DNA of 64,000 bases. It comes from Tindallia californiensis (lineage in GTDB: Bacteria > Bacillota > Clostridia > Peptostreptococcales > Tindalliaceae). The notes beneath the pieces are model-generated. The model was not told the origin of the DNA. It did not search any database and worked only from the letters and a program-made list of their open reading frames with translations. Positions within the stretch are counted from its first letter, which is position 1. The number at the start of each line of letters is the position of its first letter. Where the stretch lies: contig NZ_FNPV01000003.1 in assembly GCF_900107405.1 (NCBI RefSeq), positions 165,580 to 229,579 of the forward strand. The letters are read 5' to 3'. Positions 25,866-35,544 of this stretch are shown here, piece by piece. Both the position numbers and the translations under genes were made by a program.

Positions 25866-27659
25866 TTAGCCTCCTTCTCCAGAAGCCTCCGGAAATAAAA
25901 TCCGAAAGCAGCTACCTTCACCCTCTTTACTATTCACTTCAATTTTTCCGTTGTTTTCCTTCACTAATTCATGTACCACAGAGAGACCTAAACCGGTTCC
26001 TTGAGGATCTGTTGTGTAAAAGGGAAGAAAAATCTTTTCTATTTCATCTGCTTTCATTCCTTTGCCATTGTCCTTAAACTCAATCACTACCTGTGAAGGA
26101 TTGTCAGCACCGATTCCTTTCTTTTTTTGATCTGAAAAAATATTTATTGTTAACGTCCCTTCTCTTTTCATAGCATTGATAGCATTGATCATCAGATTTA
26201 GAAAGATTTGTTCTAATTGGTGGCTGTCCGCTAAAATGCATAGCATTGAATCGGTTAGGTTCATCTCTACATGAACCTTTTTTTCTTCAATGGATTTTCG
26301 TTGCAATTCAAGGGTTCTATAAAGCACCTTGGATACGTCCACTATCTCATATGTCGGTTTTCTAGGGCGAGCAAAATTTAACAGTTCGGTGATCAGACTG
26401 TCAATGCGGTCAATTTCATACAAGGTGCTTTGAAAAAGTCGGTGGCTGGTTTCGTTTTCTGTCGATTGGCTTCTCCGCTGCAGCACTTGAAGGCTGGTTT
26501 TCATTCCCGCCAATGGATTACGAATTTCATGAGCCATCCCTGCCGCTAACTGCCCGATGGAACTAAGGCGATCTAAAAGTTCCATATTGTTTTCAATTCG
26601 TTTTCGTTCTGTAATGTCTCTAAAGCTACAAATAACGCCTATGACTTCTTCCTTTTCATTTTTTAGCTGAGACGTCATGCTGTCCAGGTATCGTTTTTCA
26701 GCTAACCCTTCCTTTTCCAAAGTGTGCAATCTGTTCAAGCATTTTCCGCGGCTTAGAGTGGTGTTAATCTGATGGCGTATTTCTTTTACATTTATCAAGT
26801 CATCCTCAGGGTCCTTCGGAAAGGTGTTTAAGATTTCTTTTGCCGCCGGATTAGCGGAAAGTACCTTTCCATCCGCATCTGTTGTAATGATTCCCGTCGT
26901 AATGCTCCTTAAAATATCTTCATTAAATCTGGTCATATCCAACAATTTCGTAGTACTCAGGCGCAATCGTTCCATCATTTCATTAAACGCTTCTGCCAGT
27001 TGTCCAATTTCATCCTTCCGGCTAAAAGAAATTTTTTCGCTCATATGATCTCGCCCTATGCGACTAAAGGCGTCCACTAACTGCCGAACAGGGTTTGAAA
27101 TATGGTACGCAACCAAAATTGCTGCCTGCATGGATACTACCAACGAAACGATGGCCAGTAAAATAATATATTTCTGGCTTTCTAAGACGGTTTCCGAAAA
27201 TAACTGGCGATTCATTCCATAGCCTAATGTCCAGTTCCAAGGTGGGTATTTGCGGTATACCAACACGCTGTTCCCTACTTTCATACTTCCGCCAGCATCC
27301 GACTTTTCTTCTTGCGCAAAGGTTGAAATCCATTCTTCTTCTGTGATAAAAAGACTTGCTAATAATCGGTCCTCTGCCATAATGAACCCATTTTCGGAGC
27401 CATTCAGGTAATAAAAGGCAATCGCTTTGCCTTTAGCTTCCTCCAGTGCTAACTCTCCTGTTTCTACCTTGGCATTTAATTCATTAAGGTACACAGAAAA
27501 ACTCTGTAGGTGTTTTTGAAGGTGATCTGTTTCGTTTCGAAGCAACATTTGATACCCCGTCCAGTAAGAAACACTTCCTAAGGTAACAATCGCTAGAATA
27601 AAGAGGATCATAAAAGGGATTAGTATTTTGTTTTCAATATCAAAACGAAACCATTTCAA
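25866..27659 (-). CDS. Membrane sensor histidine kinase paired with the NtrC-type regulator
   Basis: 597 residues. Two membrane helices (about 13-33 and 168-190) flank an extracytoplasmic sensor region; then HAMP (about 190-245), PAS (250-350), HisKA with phospho-acceptor in GMAHEIRNPLAG, and HATPase with the N, G1 (DNGKGMK) and G2 (GTGLGLSVV) boxes. It follows the symporter gene by 14 nt and precedes the regulator by 3 nt. The signal is unknown; its neighbours suggest an amino acid or pyroglutamate outside the cell. Confidence 0.92.
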   Translation of the reverse strand: MKWFRFDIENKILIPFMILFILAIVTLGSVSYWTGYQMLLRNETDHLQKHLQSFSVYLNELNAKVETGELALEEAKGKAIAFYYLNGSENGFIMAEDRLLASLFITEEEWISTFAQEEKSDAGGSMKVGNSVLVYRKYPPWNWTLGYGMNRQLFSETVLESQKYIILLAIVSLVVSMQAAILVAYHISNPVRQLVDAFSRIGRDHMSEKISFSRKDEIGQLAEAFNEMMERLRLSTTKLLDMTRFNEDILRSITTGIITTDADGKVLSANPAAKEILNTFPKDPEDDLINVKEIRHQINTTLSRGKCLNRLHTLEKEGLAEKRYLDSMTSQLKNEKEEVIGVICSFRDITERKRIENNMELLDRLSSIGQLAAGMAHEIRNPLAGMKTSLQVLQRRSQSTENETSHRLFQSTLYEIDRIDSLITELLNFARPRKPTYEIVDVSKVLYRTLELQRKSIEEKKVHVEMNLTDSMLCILADSHQLEQIFLNLMINAINAMKREGTLTINIFSDQKKKGIGADNPSQVVIEFKDNGKGMKADEIEKIFLPFYTTDPQGTGLGLSVVHELVKENNGKIEVNSKEGEGSCFRILFPEASGEGG

Positions 27660-27673
27660 CCTGACCCGCTCCT

Positions 27674-29152
27674 TTAATGATTACCATTGATGTTTTTTTC
27701 TTTCTTCTTATGAACAGAGTAAAAACTCATAGAAAAAAAGGCTGCGCTGGATGCTAAAAATCCAGGAAAAGCGGGATGAATATGAAAACGAGCTTCCACG
27801 TTCATTCCCATTGCCAGTCCCATAACCATAAATCCTGATAAAAAAGATGCAACCGCCCCTTTATAGCTGGCTTTTTTCCAGAAAAGGCCTCCATAGAGAG
27901 GAAGAAAAAAACTTACGGTAAAAAATCCCCAGATGTAACCACCATATACTAATAAACTTTCCGGTGGTTTTAAGGAAAGAAGTAAGGAAATAGTTCCGGC
28001 AAAAAAGACAAAGGCTCTGTTAATCAATAGTAGTTTTTCTTCCGTTACTTGTGGGCAAAATATGTTTTTATAGATATCATAACTAAACCCACTGGCTGCC
28101 ACTAAAAGTTGGGAGTTCGCTGTCGAAATAGCGGCGGCCACAATGCTAATCAGTAATAACCCGCTAAACCGAGAGTAAATAACATTATTGATCACAAAGG
28201 GCAACACTTCGTCAACAGACTGAATCCCAATAATTTCTGGCTGTAATACCCTACTACCAATTCCAATAATTAAAATGCCTATATACATGGCCGCCAGTAA
28301 CAGTACCGAAAAAGAAATCATCCGAAGCGCCGTCCCTGTACTCTTAGCCGAATGGATCCGAAGGGCATATTGAGGGTTTGCGGCCAACCCCATCCCCCAC
28401 CCAAATAAAGAGGTCACCGTTAACAAGGGCGGAGCCGCTGATTTAGAAAAAGGATCTAGCAAGCCGCCCGGTTCAGTCGCTTCCGGTAGCCCCGGAAAAG
28501 CCTTCGTGTCAATCAAGGCTGCCTGATGGTGCATTTCAGTAATGCCACCTGTTTCTTTCAGGATTAGGATGGCGGCTAAAAAAATGCCCGTCACAATTAA
28601 TGTGATATTCAAACTGTCTGTTCTTGCTACTGAAAACAAGCCTCCAAAACTAGTATACATCACAAACAAATACACCAGTAAAATAGAAAAGGTATAATTG
28701 ATGTCTAAAAATTCCGAGATAACAATACCGAAGCCTCTTATCTGAATAATAATGTATAGAATATAAATTATGACAATCATTACCCCTCCAGCGGCCTGCA
28801 TATTCTTGCTACCGTACCTTATGTAAAAGTATTCCGGAACTGTCATCAAATCATATTCCCGCAGTCGAGTTGCTAACAGCACCAGCATGACAGCGCCTAA
28901 AAACCAAGGAATAACGGCATAAAGCACTGTATTATAACCGTAAGCAAAAATAGACCCAGAAACGCCTTGCATAGAAGCTGCACTAAACCAGGTGGCCGAA
29001 AAAGTGGCCATACTCATTAAAAGGCCCAGGCTATTGTTTGCTAAAAAGAAATCTCTCAGATTATTGGTTCTTTTAAATCCGCCTTTCCCTATAAATAGAA
29101 GGATCATTGTATATCCCGTAAAATAGATTAAATAAACAATTGACTTATTCAT
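27674..29152 (-). CDS. Sodium:solute symporter (SSS family)
   Basis: 492 residues with about thirteen membrane helices and the SSS signatures GWGMGLAANPQYALRIHSAKS and AAAISTANSQLLVAASGFSYDIY, resembling pantothenate and proline symporters. Import substrate unknown; proline, pyroglutamate or another amino acid are the natural candidates from context. It could also act as the sensory input for the kinase encoded next to it, as known for other symporter-kinase pairs; that is inference. Its ATG overlaps the stop of a 46-residue membrane-protein gene. Confidence 0.88.
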   Translation of the reverse strand: MNKSIVYLIYFTGYTMILLFIGKGGFKRTNNLRDFFLANNSLGLLMSMATFSATWFSAASMQGVSGSIFAYGYNTVLYAVIPWFLGAVMLVLLATRLREYDLMTVPEYFYIRYGSKNMQAAGGVMIVIIYILYIIIQIRGFGIVISEFLDINYTFSILLVYLFVMYTSFGGLFSVARTDSLNITLIVTGIFLAAILILKETGGITEMHHQAALIDTKAFPGLPEATEPGGLLDPFSKSAAPPLLTVTSLFGWGMGLAANPQYALRIHSAKSTGTALRMISFSVLLLAAMYIGILIIGIGSRVLQPEIIGIQSVDEVLPFVINNVIYSRFSGLLLISIVAAAISTANSQLLVAASGFSYDIYKNIFCPQVTEEKLLLINRAFVFFAGTISLLLSLKPPESLLVYGGYIWGFFTVSFFLPLYGGLFWKKASYKGAVASFLSGFMVMGLAMGMNVEARFHIHPAFPGFLASSAAFFSMSFYSVHKKKEKNINGNH

Positions 29153-29285
29153 CCTTCCAGACCCCTTTCTTTTTCAAATAGTAGGTCAGAAGTGTCGGAG
29201 CAAAGGCAGACAATAAAAATAGCCCTCCCACAATCACAGTGGTGGCAGGGGGTAATCCTAGAATGAGAAAAGAGTTGCCAGTCAT
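29145..29285 (-). CDS. Small symporter-associated membrane protein (46 aa)
   Basis: 46 residues: a short leader MTGNSFLILGLPPATT, one hydrophobic helix (VIVGGLFLLSAFAPTLLTYYL) and a basic tail KKKGVWKDE. The ATG at 29285 follows AAAGGG. It overlaps the symporter start by 8 nt (ATGAATAA), so it is translated with it. Small one-helix proteins encoded directly before SSS symporters are a known association; an accessory role is inferred. The gene is easily missed because of its size. Confidence 0.75.
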   Translation of the reverse strand: MTGNSFLILGLPPATTVIVGGLFLLSAFAPTLLTYYLKKKGVWKDE

Positions 29286-29433
29286 AGTATCAGACCCTTT
29301 CATCAAGTAGTAAGAAAAAGCCTCTCTCTCATTTTACTGAATATTTCTCTTTATGGCAATGAAAGGAACTGTTGAACGATTATGCCAAGGCGAGGATGAT
29401 CGCCATTGATCCCCCGCTCTGGCCATCTCTCAA

Positions 29434-30696
29434 TTAATCGATTCTGTCTCCAATTTTAGATGCAAAGGTATCATATCGACTCCGAGCTTGTTCCTGCCCT
29501 TTGATTCGACTTTCTCTGATTTCACTATAACAATCCTGTGCTAATTGAACTATTTCCGGGTCTAATTCTTCTGCTTTTGCCATTTCTCCCAGAATAAGCA
29601 AGGCTTTGTCTTTTGTCATCCCTTTGCGATAGGGACGATTTTCTGTCAATGCGGTTAAAATATCCGCTACGGCCATGATCCGGCTTCCTACTGGAAGTTC
29701 CTTTCCTGTAAGCTTGAAGGGGTATCCTGTTCCGTTGATTTTTTCATGGTGAAAAGAGACATAGTCTTTGATTCGCTCCATTCCTTCAAGGTCTTTTAAT
29801 AGAATATAGCCATAATAAGTATGGCCTTTCATCACATTGTACTCTTCTGCTGTCAGGTCACCGGGCTTGTCAAGAATTTCACTCGGAACCGTCAATTTCC
29901 CAATATCATGCAGGTATCCTGCTATTTCTATGTCTGTGCAATCATTTTCTGAAAGCTCCAGGCAAGAGGCAATGGTAGTAGCCACAGAAGAAACGCCTTC
30001 ACTGTGAACAGCCGTAAATCGGCTCCTAAAATCGATCACTCGTGCAAAAAGTTTCGAAATAGAAAGCAGCCTTCCCTCTTCCACCTTAATATCTTCTGGT
30101 TCCGGAGGAGAGTAGCAATGTTTTTCTTTTAAGACAGAGTGTAAATCTAACCAGAAATACTCTTTGTCCGCTAATTTCTCTAAGGCCTCCACAAGCTCGG
30201 GGTGAAATTTGCTCCCTTTAAGGCTTTTAATTTTATCAACAATAGGTTTCGCCTGATTTAATGCAGTAGAATCCAGTATCGACGACGTAGTAATCCGATC
30301 GGCCATGTGAATAATATGGCTTTCCAATGGCACTTCGTCCCCTAAATTCCTTTTGCCTCTTCCATAATCCCAGGAAACATGATGATGACGAATGATTTTG
30401 GCTTCTTTTTTGAATTCAGGATAATCTTTAAGTAATAACCACCCAATTTCTCCATGAAGATGAGGGTTGATCAATTCAAAAGAGAGGAGTTTAAGCCTTT
30501 CTTTCATGCTAAGGCCTCCGATATCGTGCAAAACTGATGCGGCATATAATTCATTCATTCGCTTTGGTGTTAACCCTATCTGTTTTCCTATATGCCAGGA
30601 AATATAAGCTACTTGTTGCTGATGGCCATTCAGCGCAGGACTTACCATGTCGGATGCCCGCGATAACCGGTTTGTCAATTGTGTCAATGAAATCAT
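29434..30696 (-). CDS. HD-GYP domain protein, probable c-di-GMP phosphodiesterase
   Basis: 420 residues with two HD modules. The first (about 1-150) has LHDIGG and RHHHVSWDYG but lacks the GYP signature. The second (about 220-395) is complete: LHDIGKL, KGHTYYGY, FHHEKINGTGYP and MAVADILTALTENRPYR. The GYP module should hydrolyse cyclic di-GMP, opposite in action to the GGDEF protein at the left edge of the window. It has no membrane segment or receiver domain; what it responds to is unknown. The ATG follows AAGGAG. Confidence 0.9.
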   Translation of the reverse strand: MISLTQLTNRLSRASDMVSPALNGHQQQVAYISWHIGKQIGLTPKRMNELYAASVLHDIGGLSMKERLKLLSFELINPHLHGEIGWLLLKDYPEFKKEAKIIRHHHVSWDYGRGKRNLGDEVPLESHIIHMADRITTSSILDSTALNQAKPIVDKIKSLKGSKFHPELVEALEKLADKEYFWLDLHSVLKEKHCYSPPEPEDIKVEEGRLLSISKLFARVIDFRSRFTAVHSEGVSSVATTIASCLELSENDCTDIEIAGYLHDIGKLTVPSEILDKPGDLTAEEYNVMKGHTYYGYILLKDLEGMERIKDYVSFHHEKINGTGYPFKLTGKELPVGSRIMAVADILTALTENRPYRKGMTKDKALLILGEMAKAEELDPEIVQLAQDCYSEIRESRIKGQEQARSRYDTFASKIGDRID

Positions 30697-30745
30697 CTTG
30701 TCATGCTCCTTTTAGGATAAAATGAACCCCTACCGTTTCAAAGAG

Positions 30746-31636
30746 TTACTCCGTTGATCCAACAAATCCTCCATAATAATCAGTAACAAAGGTTTGGTCT
30801 GATATTGGCGGACGTACATAAGCCATATCATCTTGTCGGGGTGGTAATTCAATTGGTTCCGGAGTCAAGTCCCGGTATGGAATTTGACCTAATAAATGCC
30901 GAATGGTATTAAGCCTTGCATGCCGTTTAATATCCGCGTCCACCACATACCAGGGAGCTTGCTTAATGTCGGTATGCGCAAACATTTCATCTTTTGCTTT
31001 CGAGTATTCCATCCATCTTTTTCTGGACTCCAGATCCATTGGACTTAGTTTCCATCTTTTGGTCGGGTCTTCGATCCGTGACTGAAACCGCCTTTCCTGC
31101 TCTTCATCAGAAACAGAAAACCAGTATTTAATTAGAATAATGCCGGAGCGGACAAGCATTCGTTCAAACTCCGGGCAAGACCTAAGAAATTCCCGATGTT
31201 CTTCATCGGAGCAAAATCCCATCACTTTCTCAACTCCTGCCCGATTGTACCAGCTACGGTCAAAGAGAACTATTTCTCCTGCCGCCGGCAATCGATTAAC
31301 ATATCGTTGAAAATACCATTGTGTTTTTTCACGTTCTGTTGGTGTCCCCAAAGCTTCTACCCGACAGATCCGTGGATTTAAGCTTTCTGTAATGCGTTTG
31401 ATCACGCCTCCTTTACCAGCCGCATCTCTTCCTTCAAAAATAACCACTACTTTTAATCCTTCATGTTTAATCCATTCCTGCAGTTTTACCAATTCTTCCT
31501 GTAAACGAATCAACTCTTTTTCGTAGGGTTTTCTTTTCAGTTTTTTTTGTTTTACTCCATTGATTTTTACAATCTCATGCTCTTTTTTTTCCTTCTTTTC
31601 CTTTTCCTTTTTCTTTTGATTTTTTGATTCACTCAT
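30746..31636 (-). CDS. ppk2: Polyphosphate kinase 2 (PPK2)
   Basis: 296 residues. Highly charged Lys/Glu N-terminus (1-35), then the PPK2 core: Walker A GRDAAGKGGVIKRI, lid RVEALGTPTEREKTQWYFQRY, Walker B FDRSWYNRAGVE, and SPMDLESRKRWMEYSKAKDEMF. PPK2 uses polyphosphate to phosphorylate nucleoside mono- or diphosphates; the class (ADP to ATP or AMP to ADP) cannot be fixed by eye, but the one-domain form fits class I or III. Ribosome site GGAGG. It stands 17 nt after the chemoreceptor gene. Confidence 0.92.
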   Translation of the reverse strand: MSESKNQKKKEKEKKEKKEHEIVKINGVKQKKLKRKPYEKELIRLQEELVKLQEWIKHEGLKVVVIFEGRDAAGKGGVIKRITESLNPRICRVEALGTPTEREKTQWYFQRYVNRLPAAGEIVLFDRSWYNRAGVEKVMGFCSDEEHREFLRSCPEFERMLVRSGIILIKYWFSVSDEEQERRFQSRIEDPTKRWKLSPMDLESRKRWMEYSKAKDEMFAHTDIKQAPWYVVDADIKRHARLNTIRHLLGQIPYRDLTPEPIELPPRQDDMAYVRPPISDQTFVTDYYGGFVGSTE

Positions 31637-31653
31637 TTCTTTGCCTCCTTTTC

Positions 31654-33648
31654 TTATACTTTAAACCGCTGTACCATTTCATAGAGTTGGATAGACAGAT
31701 TTTGTAAATGATCACTAGCATTTGATACTTCTGCTATCGATGCGGTTTGTTCTTCTACAGAAGCAGAAACTTCTTCGGTAGATGCTGAGTTTTCCTGCGC
31801 AATAGCTGCTAAACTTTGTAGCGTGTCCATTATGTCTGTTTTCATGGATTCCATTTCTTTCATTGAGTTATCCAGGTGACTCCGGTTTTGTTGATTGGCT
31901 TCGGTTGCCACATCTATTCTCTCGTAGACTGCTTTTGATTTTTTAACAGCTTCCTGAAGTTTTGCTAAATCTTCAAAGCCTTTTTCTATTCTTTCAACAG
32001 CACTTCTCGAGTTTTGATTTAATTCATTAACTACCTCATCAATCTGACGAGTAGATCTGCTAGACTGCTCGGCTAATTCCCTTATTTCTTCCGCCACAAC
32101 AGCAAAACCTTTCCCAGCCTCTCCTGCCCGTGCAGCTTCTATTGCTGCATTTAAGGCTAAGAGATTCGTCTGTTCTGCAATAGCTGTAATAACATGACTA
32201 GCTTGACTTATTTTTTCAGCACTTTCATCCGTTTGCTGGATACCTTGATGAACCTCTTGCATTGCTTGATCTGTGGTTTCGTAGCTTTCAGAAATATTCC
32301 TTATTTCTTGAATGCCTTCTTGAATACTTAAAAACACTTCTCTTGACGAATTTTTAAGTGCTTCCATTAACTTAGTATTTCCCTCAATCTGCTCTCCTAA
32401 TAAGGCCGCTTTAGCAGAACCTTCTTCCGTTCTTTCCGCCTGATCAGTAGCTCCAGAAGCTATGTCTTCCACCGCTTTTGCCACTTCTTCAGATGCTCTG
32501 GTATTTTGATCAGAAGTTTCTGTGAGAGATCTAGAAGATTTTGAAACTGCTTCCGAAGCTTTTTTTACATTTCCTATTATTTCTCTTACCGTTTCAACCA
32601 TATGATTAAAGGAATCAGCCAGTTGACCAATTTCATCTCGGGAATGTTTTTTACACGCAACGGTAAAATCTCCGGTTTCTACTTTCTGAATACTCTCTCG
32701 CAAGTCTTGTAGTGGTCTTAGGATCGACTTTCTTAATAATAAAAACATCGCTAATGCTAGCAAAATAGCCACAGAAGCGGAAATGATATATGATACCCGG
32801 TATATTTGCTGATAATATCCCAGTATGGTACTTCTATCGGTAACCACTTTTATATATCCGCCTACGTTTCCCTGATAATCGTAATAAGGAATCATTAAAA
32901 TACTTTCTTTTTCACTTTCTGACCGTAGGCTAACCGTTTCACCAGCTTCTAGGTTGTCTCTATAGGACAACTCCGGTTGCCACTCATCAGAACTCGCCGT
33001 AGAAGCCAGGAAACTTTCCTCCTGACCCTCAACCCAAGAAACGGAATCATCTGTTAAGGAGTAGATAAAGTAGTCTCCCCCGTAATCTTCTTTCAAGTCT
33101 TGCAAAAATCTTGTTCCAAAGTCGCTGCCATATTCTACCGATCCGGTATGGCGTCCCTGATAAAACATTGGCACCACTACCCGGAATCCATAACCGCCCC
33201 TCCCTTCTTCCAGTCCTTCAACAATTTCTTTTTTTTCATTAGCTTCGTTGACTGTAAATCGAAAATCTCGCAAACTATCGCCATAGTTTTCCGGCATATG
33301 AAGTCTTAGAAAAGAATCTGAGTTTGGAAGATGAAATTGTATCTGAGCTACTTCGTCCTTTAGTATTTCATACACTGGCATTAGCTCTTCTGATAGCTGC
33401 TCACGATCTCTCTCAGCAAAAAGCGCTTGAATCCTCGTGTTATTGGCAATAGTTAATACTGACATTCTCGCACTATCCAGTTGAGCATCCATTTGAGCAT
33501 AAACAGCACTTTCTAATAGCTGATTATAGTCTGATTCCACAGAGTCAATCATTTCACCTACACGATGATTGATTGCTATGGTCAATGCCAACATCGCAAC
33601 AACAATGCTAATTCCAATTCCACTAATAAACTTTGTTCGTAGCTTCAT
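31654..33648 (-). CDS. Methyl-accepting chemotaxis protein with dCache_3-like sensor
   Basis: 664 residues. First membrane helix near 5-27, extracytoplasmic sensor about 28-280, second helix about 283-303, HAMP ([15 protein letters not shown] onward) and a signalling domain with the hairpin tip [38 protein letters not shown]. The sensor, with [25 protein letters not shown], resembles double-Cache sensors of dCache_3 type. It should relay an external ligand to CheA; ligand unknown. ATG at 33648 was chosen for the GGAGGAAGGGG site just before; ten upstream residues are not coding. Confidence 0.92.
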   Translation of the reverse strand: MKLRTKFISGIGISIVVAMLALTIAINHRVGEMIDSVESDYNQLLESAVYAQMDAQLDSARMSVLTIANNTRIQALFAERDREQLSEELMPVYEILKDEVAQIQFHLPNSDSFLRLHMPENYGDSLRDFRFTVNEANEKKEIVEGLEEGRGGYGFRVVVPMFYQGRHTGSVEYGSDFGTRFLQDLKEDYGGDYFIYSLTDDSVSWVEGQEESFLASTASSDEWQPELSYRDNLEAGETVSLRSESEKESILMIPYYDYQGNVGGYIKVVTDRSTILGYYQQIYRVSYIISASVAILLALAMFLLLRKSILRPLQDLRESIQKVETGDFTVACKKHSRDEIGQLADSFNHMVETVREIIGNVKKASEAVSKSSRSLTETSDQNTRASEEVAKAVEDIASGATDQAERTEEGSAKAALLGEQIEGNTKLMEALKNSSREVFLSIQEGIQEIRNISESYETTDQAMQEVHQGIQQTDESAEKISQASHVITAIAEQTNLLALNAAIEAARAGEAGKGFAVVAEEIRELAEQSSRSTRQIDEVVNELNQNSRSAVERIEKGFEDLAKLQEAVKKSKAVYERIDVATEANQQNRSHLDNSMKEMESMKTDIMDTLQSLAAIAQENSASTEEVSASVEEQTASIAEVSNASDHLQNLSIQLYEMVQRFKV

Positions 33649-33748
33649 AATCCCCTTCCTCCTGTCTTTTCTATTCATTTATATGATTTCCTATTCCCAT
33701 TAAAAATTGAACCTTCTTGAAAATGATTCTTTTCCAGTAAAATCCATT

Positions 33749-34777
33749 TTATCCACAACCACCACGATGTAAATTTATCAAATCTCTAAGGACCGATGCC
33801 GCTGCCGCCGTCAGGCCGGAGGCGCCGCCTAAAATCCCTATGTCTCCTAAAGTATCCGTTGTATAGTGAACCCCTTTATTTTTACCATCTACCTGAAATA
33901 AAAAATCTTCTGGATAGAGGGTTTCCGGTTGAACCGTCATAAGAATTTTCTCTTTCTCTAACCGGGTTCTTCCCACCAGTTTTATTTTGCCACCTTCCCC
34001 GGTGGCTCTGCCTATCTCCGCCTGGTCAATTTCTGTAATCCCTCTTACCTTTATATCCGAAAGCTGTTTGTTTTGATTCATCAACACATTGGTCAGAATT
34101 AATAATTTCATCGCCGTATCCCAGCCTTCTACATCTAAAGATGGATCTGTCTCGGCAATTCCGTCCTTCTGTGCCTTTTGCAATGCTTCCCTATAGGTAC
34201 ATTCTCTGGTTTTCATTTCTTCCAGAATATAATTGGTAGTGCCGTTCAGTACGCCGGTAATAGAGGTGATTTCCGAACCAGCAAGATCTATCAACCCGCC
34301 GTTAATAGCTGGCAAGGCACCACCGGTAGTACATCCTATCCAAAATTGTCGTCTTTTCCGATTTGCCAAGGCTTTTAATGAGTGGTAAGCAATCATTACC
34401 GGCCCTTTATTGGCCGTGATCACATGAATCTCATTTTCCAGGGCTTTTGTGATATGTCCTATCCCTGGTTCACCGGTTTTTTTATTGGTAGGTGTAAGCT
34501 CTATCAGCACTTCCATACTTTTTTCCTCTAAAATATCATCGATGGATAAACCAGCCGATCCTCCTTTTGGAAAATCTTTCAAAGGCTCTTTTTTTTCGTT
34601 GTGTTGCATTAGTCGTTTTAGATCAATACCTTCAAGATCATAAATACCGCCGGTACTGTCCAAATGAGCACAGATTACAGGAGTTAGTCCTTCTTTAGCC
34701 AGTGTTTCTTTTTTTTCATGAATCAACCGGATAAGGGCTTTTCCAACACCGCCATTTCCAATAATTCCTATTTTCAC
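33749..34777 (-). CDS. hom: Homoserine dehydrogenase
   Basis: 342 residues, the short monofunctional type without a C-terminal ACT domain. N-terminal Rossmann motif KIGIIGNGGVGKALIR, then the family core ANKGPVMIAYHSL and GCTTGGALPAINGGLIDLAGSEITSITGVLNGTTNYILEEM and GWDTAMKLLILTNV. It reduces aspartate semialdehyde to homoserine in threonine and methionine synthesis, probably without ACT-mediated threonine feedback. Start is GTG at 34777 after AAGGAGG. No other pathway gene is adjacent. Confidence 0.9.
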   Translation of the reverse strand: MKIGIIGNGGVGKALIRLIHEKKETLAKEGLTPVICAHLDSTGGIYDLEGIDLKRLMQHNEKKEPLKDFPKGGSAGLSIDDILEEKSMEVLIELTPTNKKTGEPGIGHITKALENEIHVITANKGPVMIAYHSLKALANRKRRQFWIGCTTGGALPAINGGLIDLAGSEITSITGVLNGTTNYILEEMKTRECTYREALQKAQKDGIAETDPSLDVEGWDTAMKLLILTNVLMNQNKQLSDIKVRGITEIDQAEIGRATGEGGKIKLVGRTRLEKEKILMTVQPETLYPEDFLFQVDGKNKGVHYTTDTLGDIGILGGASGLTAAAASVLRDLINLHRGGCG

Positions 34778-34907
34778 CTTGTTTTCCTCCTTCGAAGTCG
34801 TCTTTCTTACGGATAGATGCTTTTCCTATTGAAATCTTCATTTCTTTTGAATACAATAGTGATGTATTCAAAAGGAGGTTGTTCTTATTAAATCTATCAT
34901 CGCTTCT

Positions 34908-35516
34908 ATGGGTTATCTGGATATTTTTCTGTTTCTGATTTCATTTCTGATGGTTTATTGGCTAATTCGGGAGCTGACTCGCCAGCGTTGGGCCGGAGTT
35001 TTGCTCAAAAAACCAGCCACCCAAAACAAAAATATGTCTTTTTATTTATGGATCCTGCTCTTGTTTTTTTGGGTCTTTTATGCCGGTGAGTTTTTAAGAG
35101 CCCTTCAGGAGGCTGTGCTCCGCTATGACGCTATCCCTGAAGGTGAACTTTCGGACCTTATTACCAGGGGAATCACCAGTGCTTTCTGGATTCTTTTCAG
35201 TTGGGTTAATACGTTGCGTGCCAAACACCAGCCAGCCCTTCACGAAAAAGGTTTTTTTGTATCAGAAGGTTTTGTTCCTTGGAAAAACCTTCGATGGACC
35301 CAATGGAATGATGCAGGGCATTTGGAGCTCATCTATTCCCCTACCCTTCCAACACCTTTTGCAAAGGAAATACGACGGGTATGGAAAATCAGGTTAGAGG
35401 AAATCGAAGAGGTGCAGCAGCTCTTAGAACATCTTGCCCCTACGAGTGTGGGGCAAGTATTGGTGGATGAAAAAGGAAAACCGAAAAATCAGAAAACTAA
35501 CAAGAGAAAAAAGTGA
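34908..35516 (+). CDS. Membrane protein of unknown function, possible ATT start at 34887
   Basis: 202 residues from the ATG at 34908. Membrane helices at about 4-20, 46-66 and 85-103, then a soluble domain with FVSEGFVPWKNLRWTQWND resembling a small PH-like/DUF5673 fold, and a Lys-rich tail. A strong ribosome site (AAAGGAGG, 34871-34878) is 29 nt before this ATG but only 8 nt before an in-frame ATT at 34887, which would add seven residues (IKSIIAS). Either translation starts at the rare ATT, or initiation occurs at the distant ATG. It converges on the hybrid kinase with a shared terminator. Confidence 0.7.
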   Translation: MGYLDIFLFLISFLMVYWLIRELTRQRWAGVLLKKPATQNKNMSFYLWILLLFFWVFYAGEFLRALQEAVLRYDAIPEGELSDLITRGITSAFWILFSWVNTLRAKHQPALHEKGFFVSEGFVPWKNLRWTQWNDAGHLELIYSPTLPTPFAKEIRRVWKIRLEEIEEVQQLLEHLAPTSVGQVLVDEKGKPKNQKTNKRKK

Positions 35517-35544
35517 CGCACTATTTATGCGTCCACTTTTTTAT
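35507..35544. terminator. Bidirectional terminator overlapping two converging genes
   Basis: AAAAAGTG-acGCA / TGCgtCCACTTTTTT around 7 nt. The stem contains the stop codon of the plus gene and the last codons of the minus gene. Confidence 0.85.

Noticed and set aside
29362-29400. A sigma-54-like TGGCAT upstream of the 46-residue gene.
   Set aside because: The -12 part reads TTCAA, lacking the invariant GC; likely chance.
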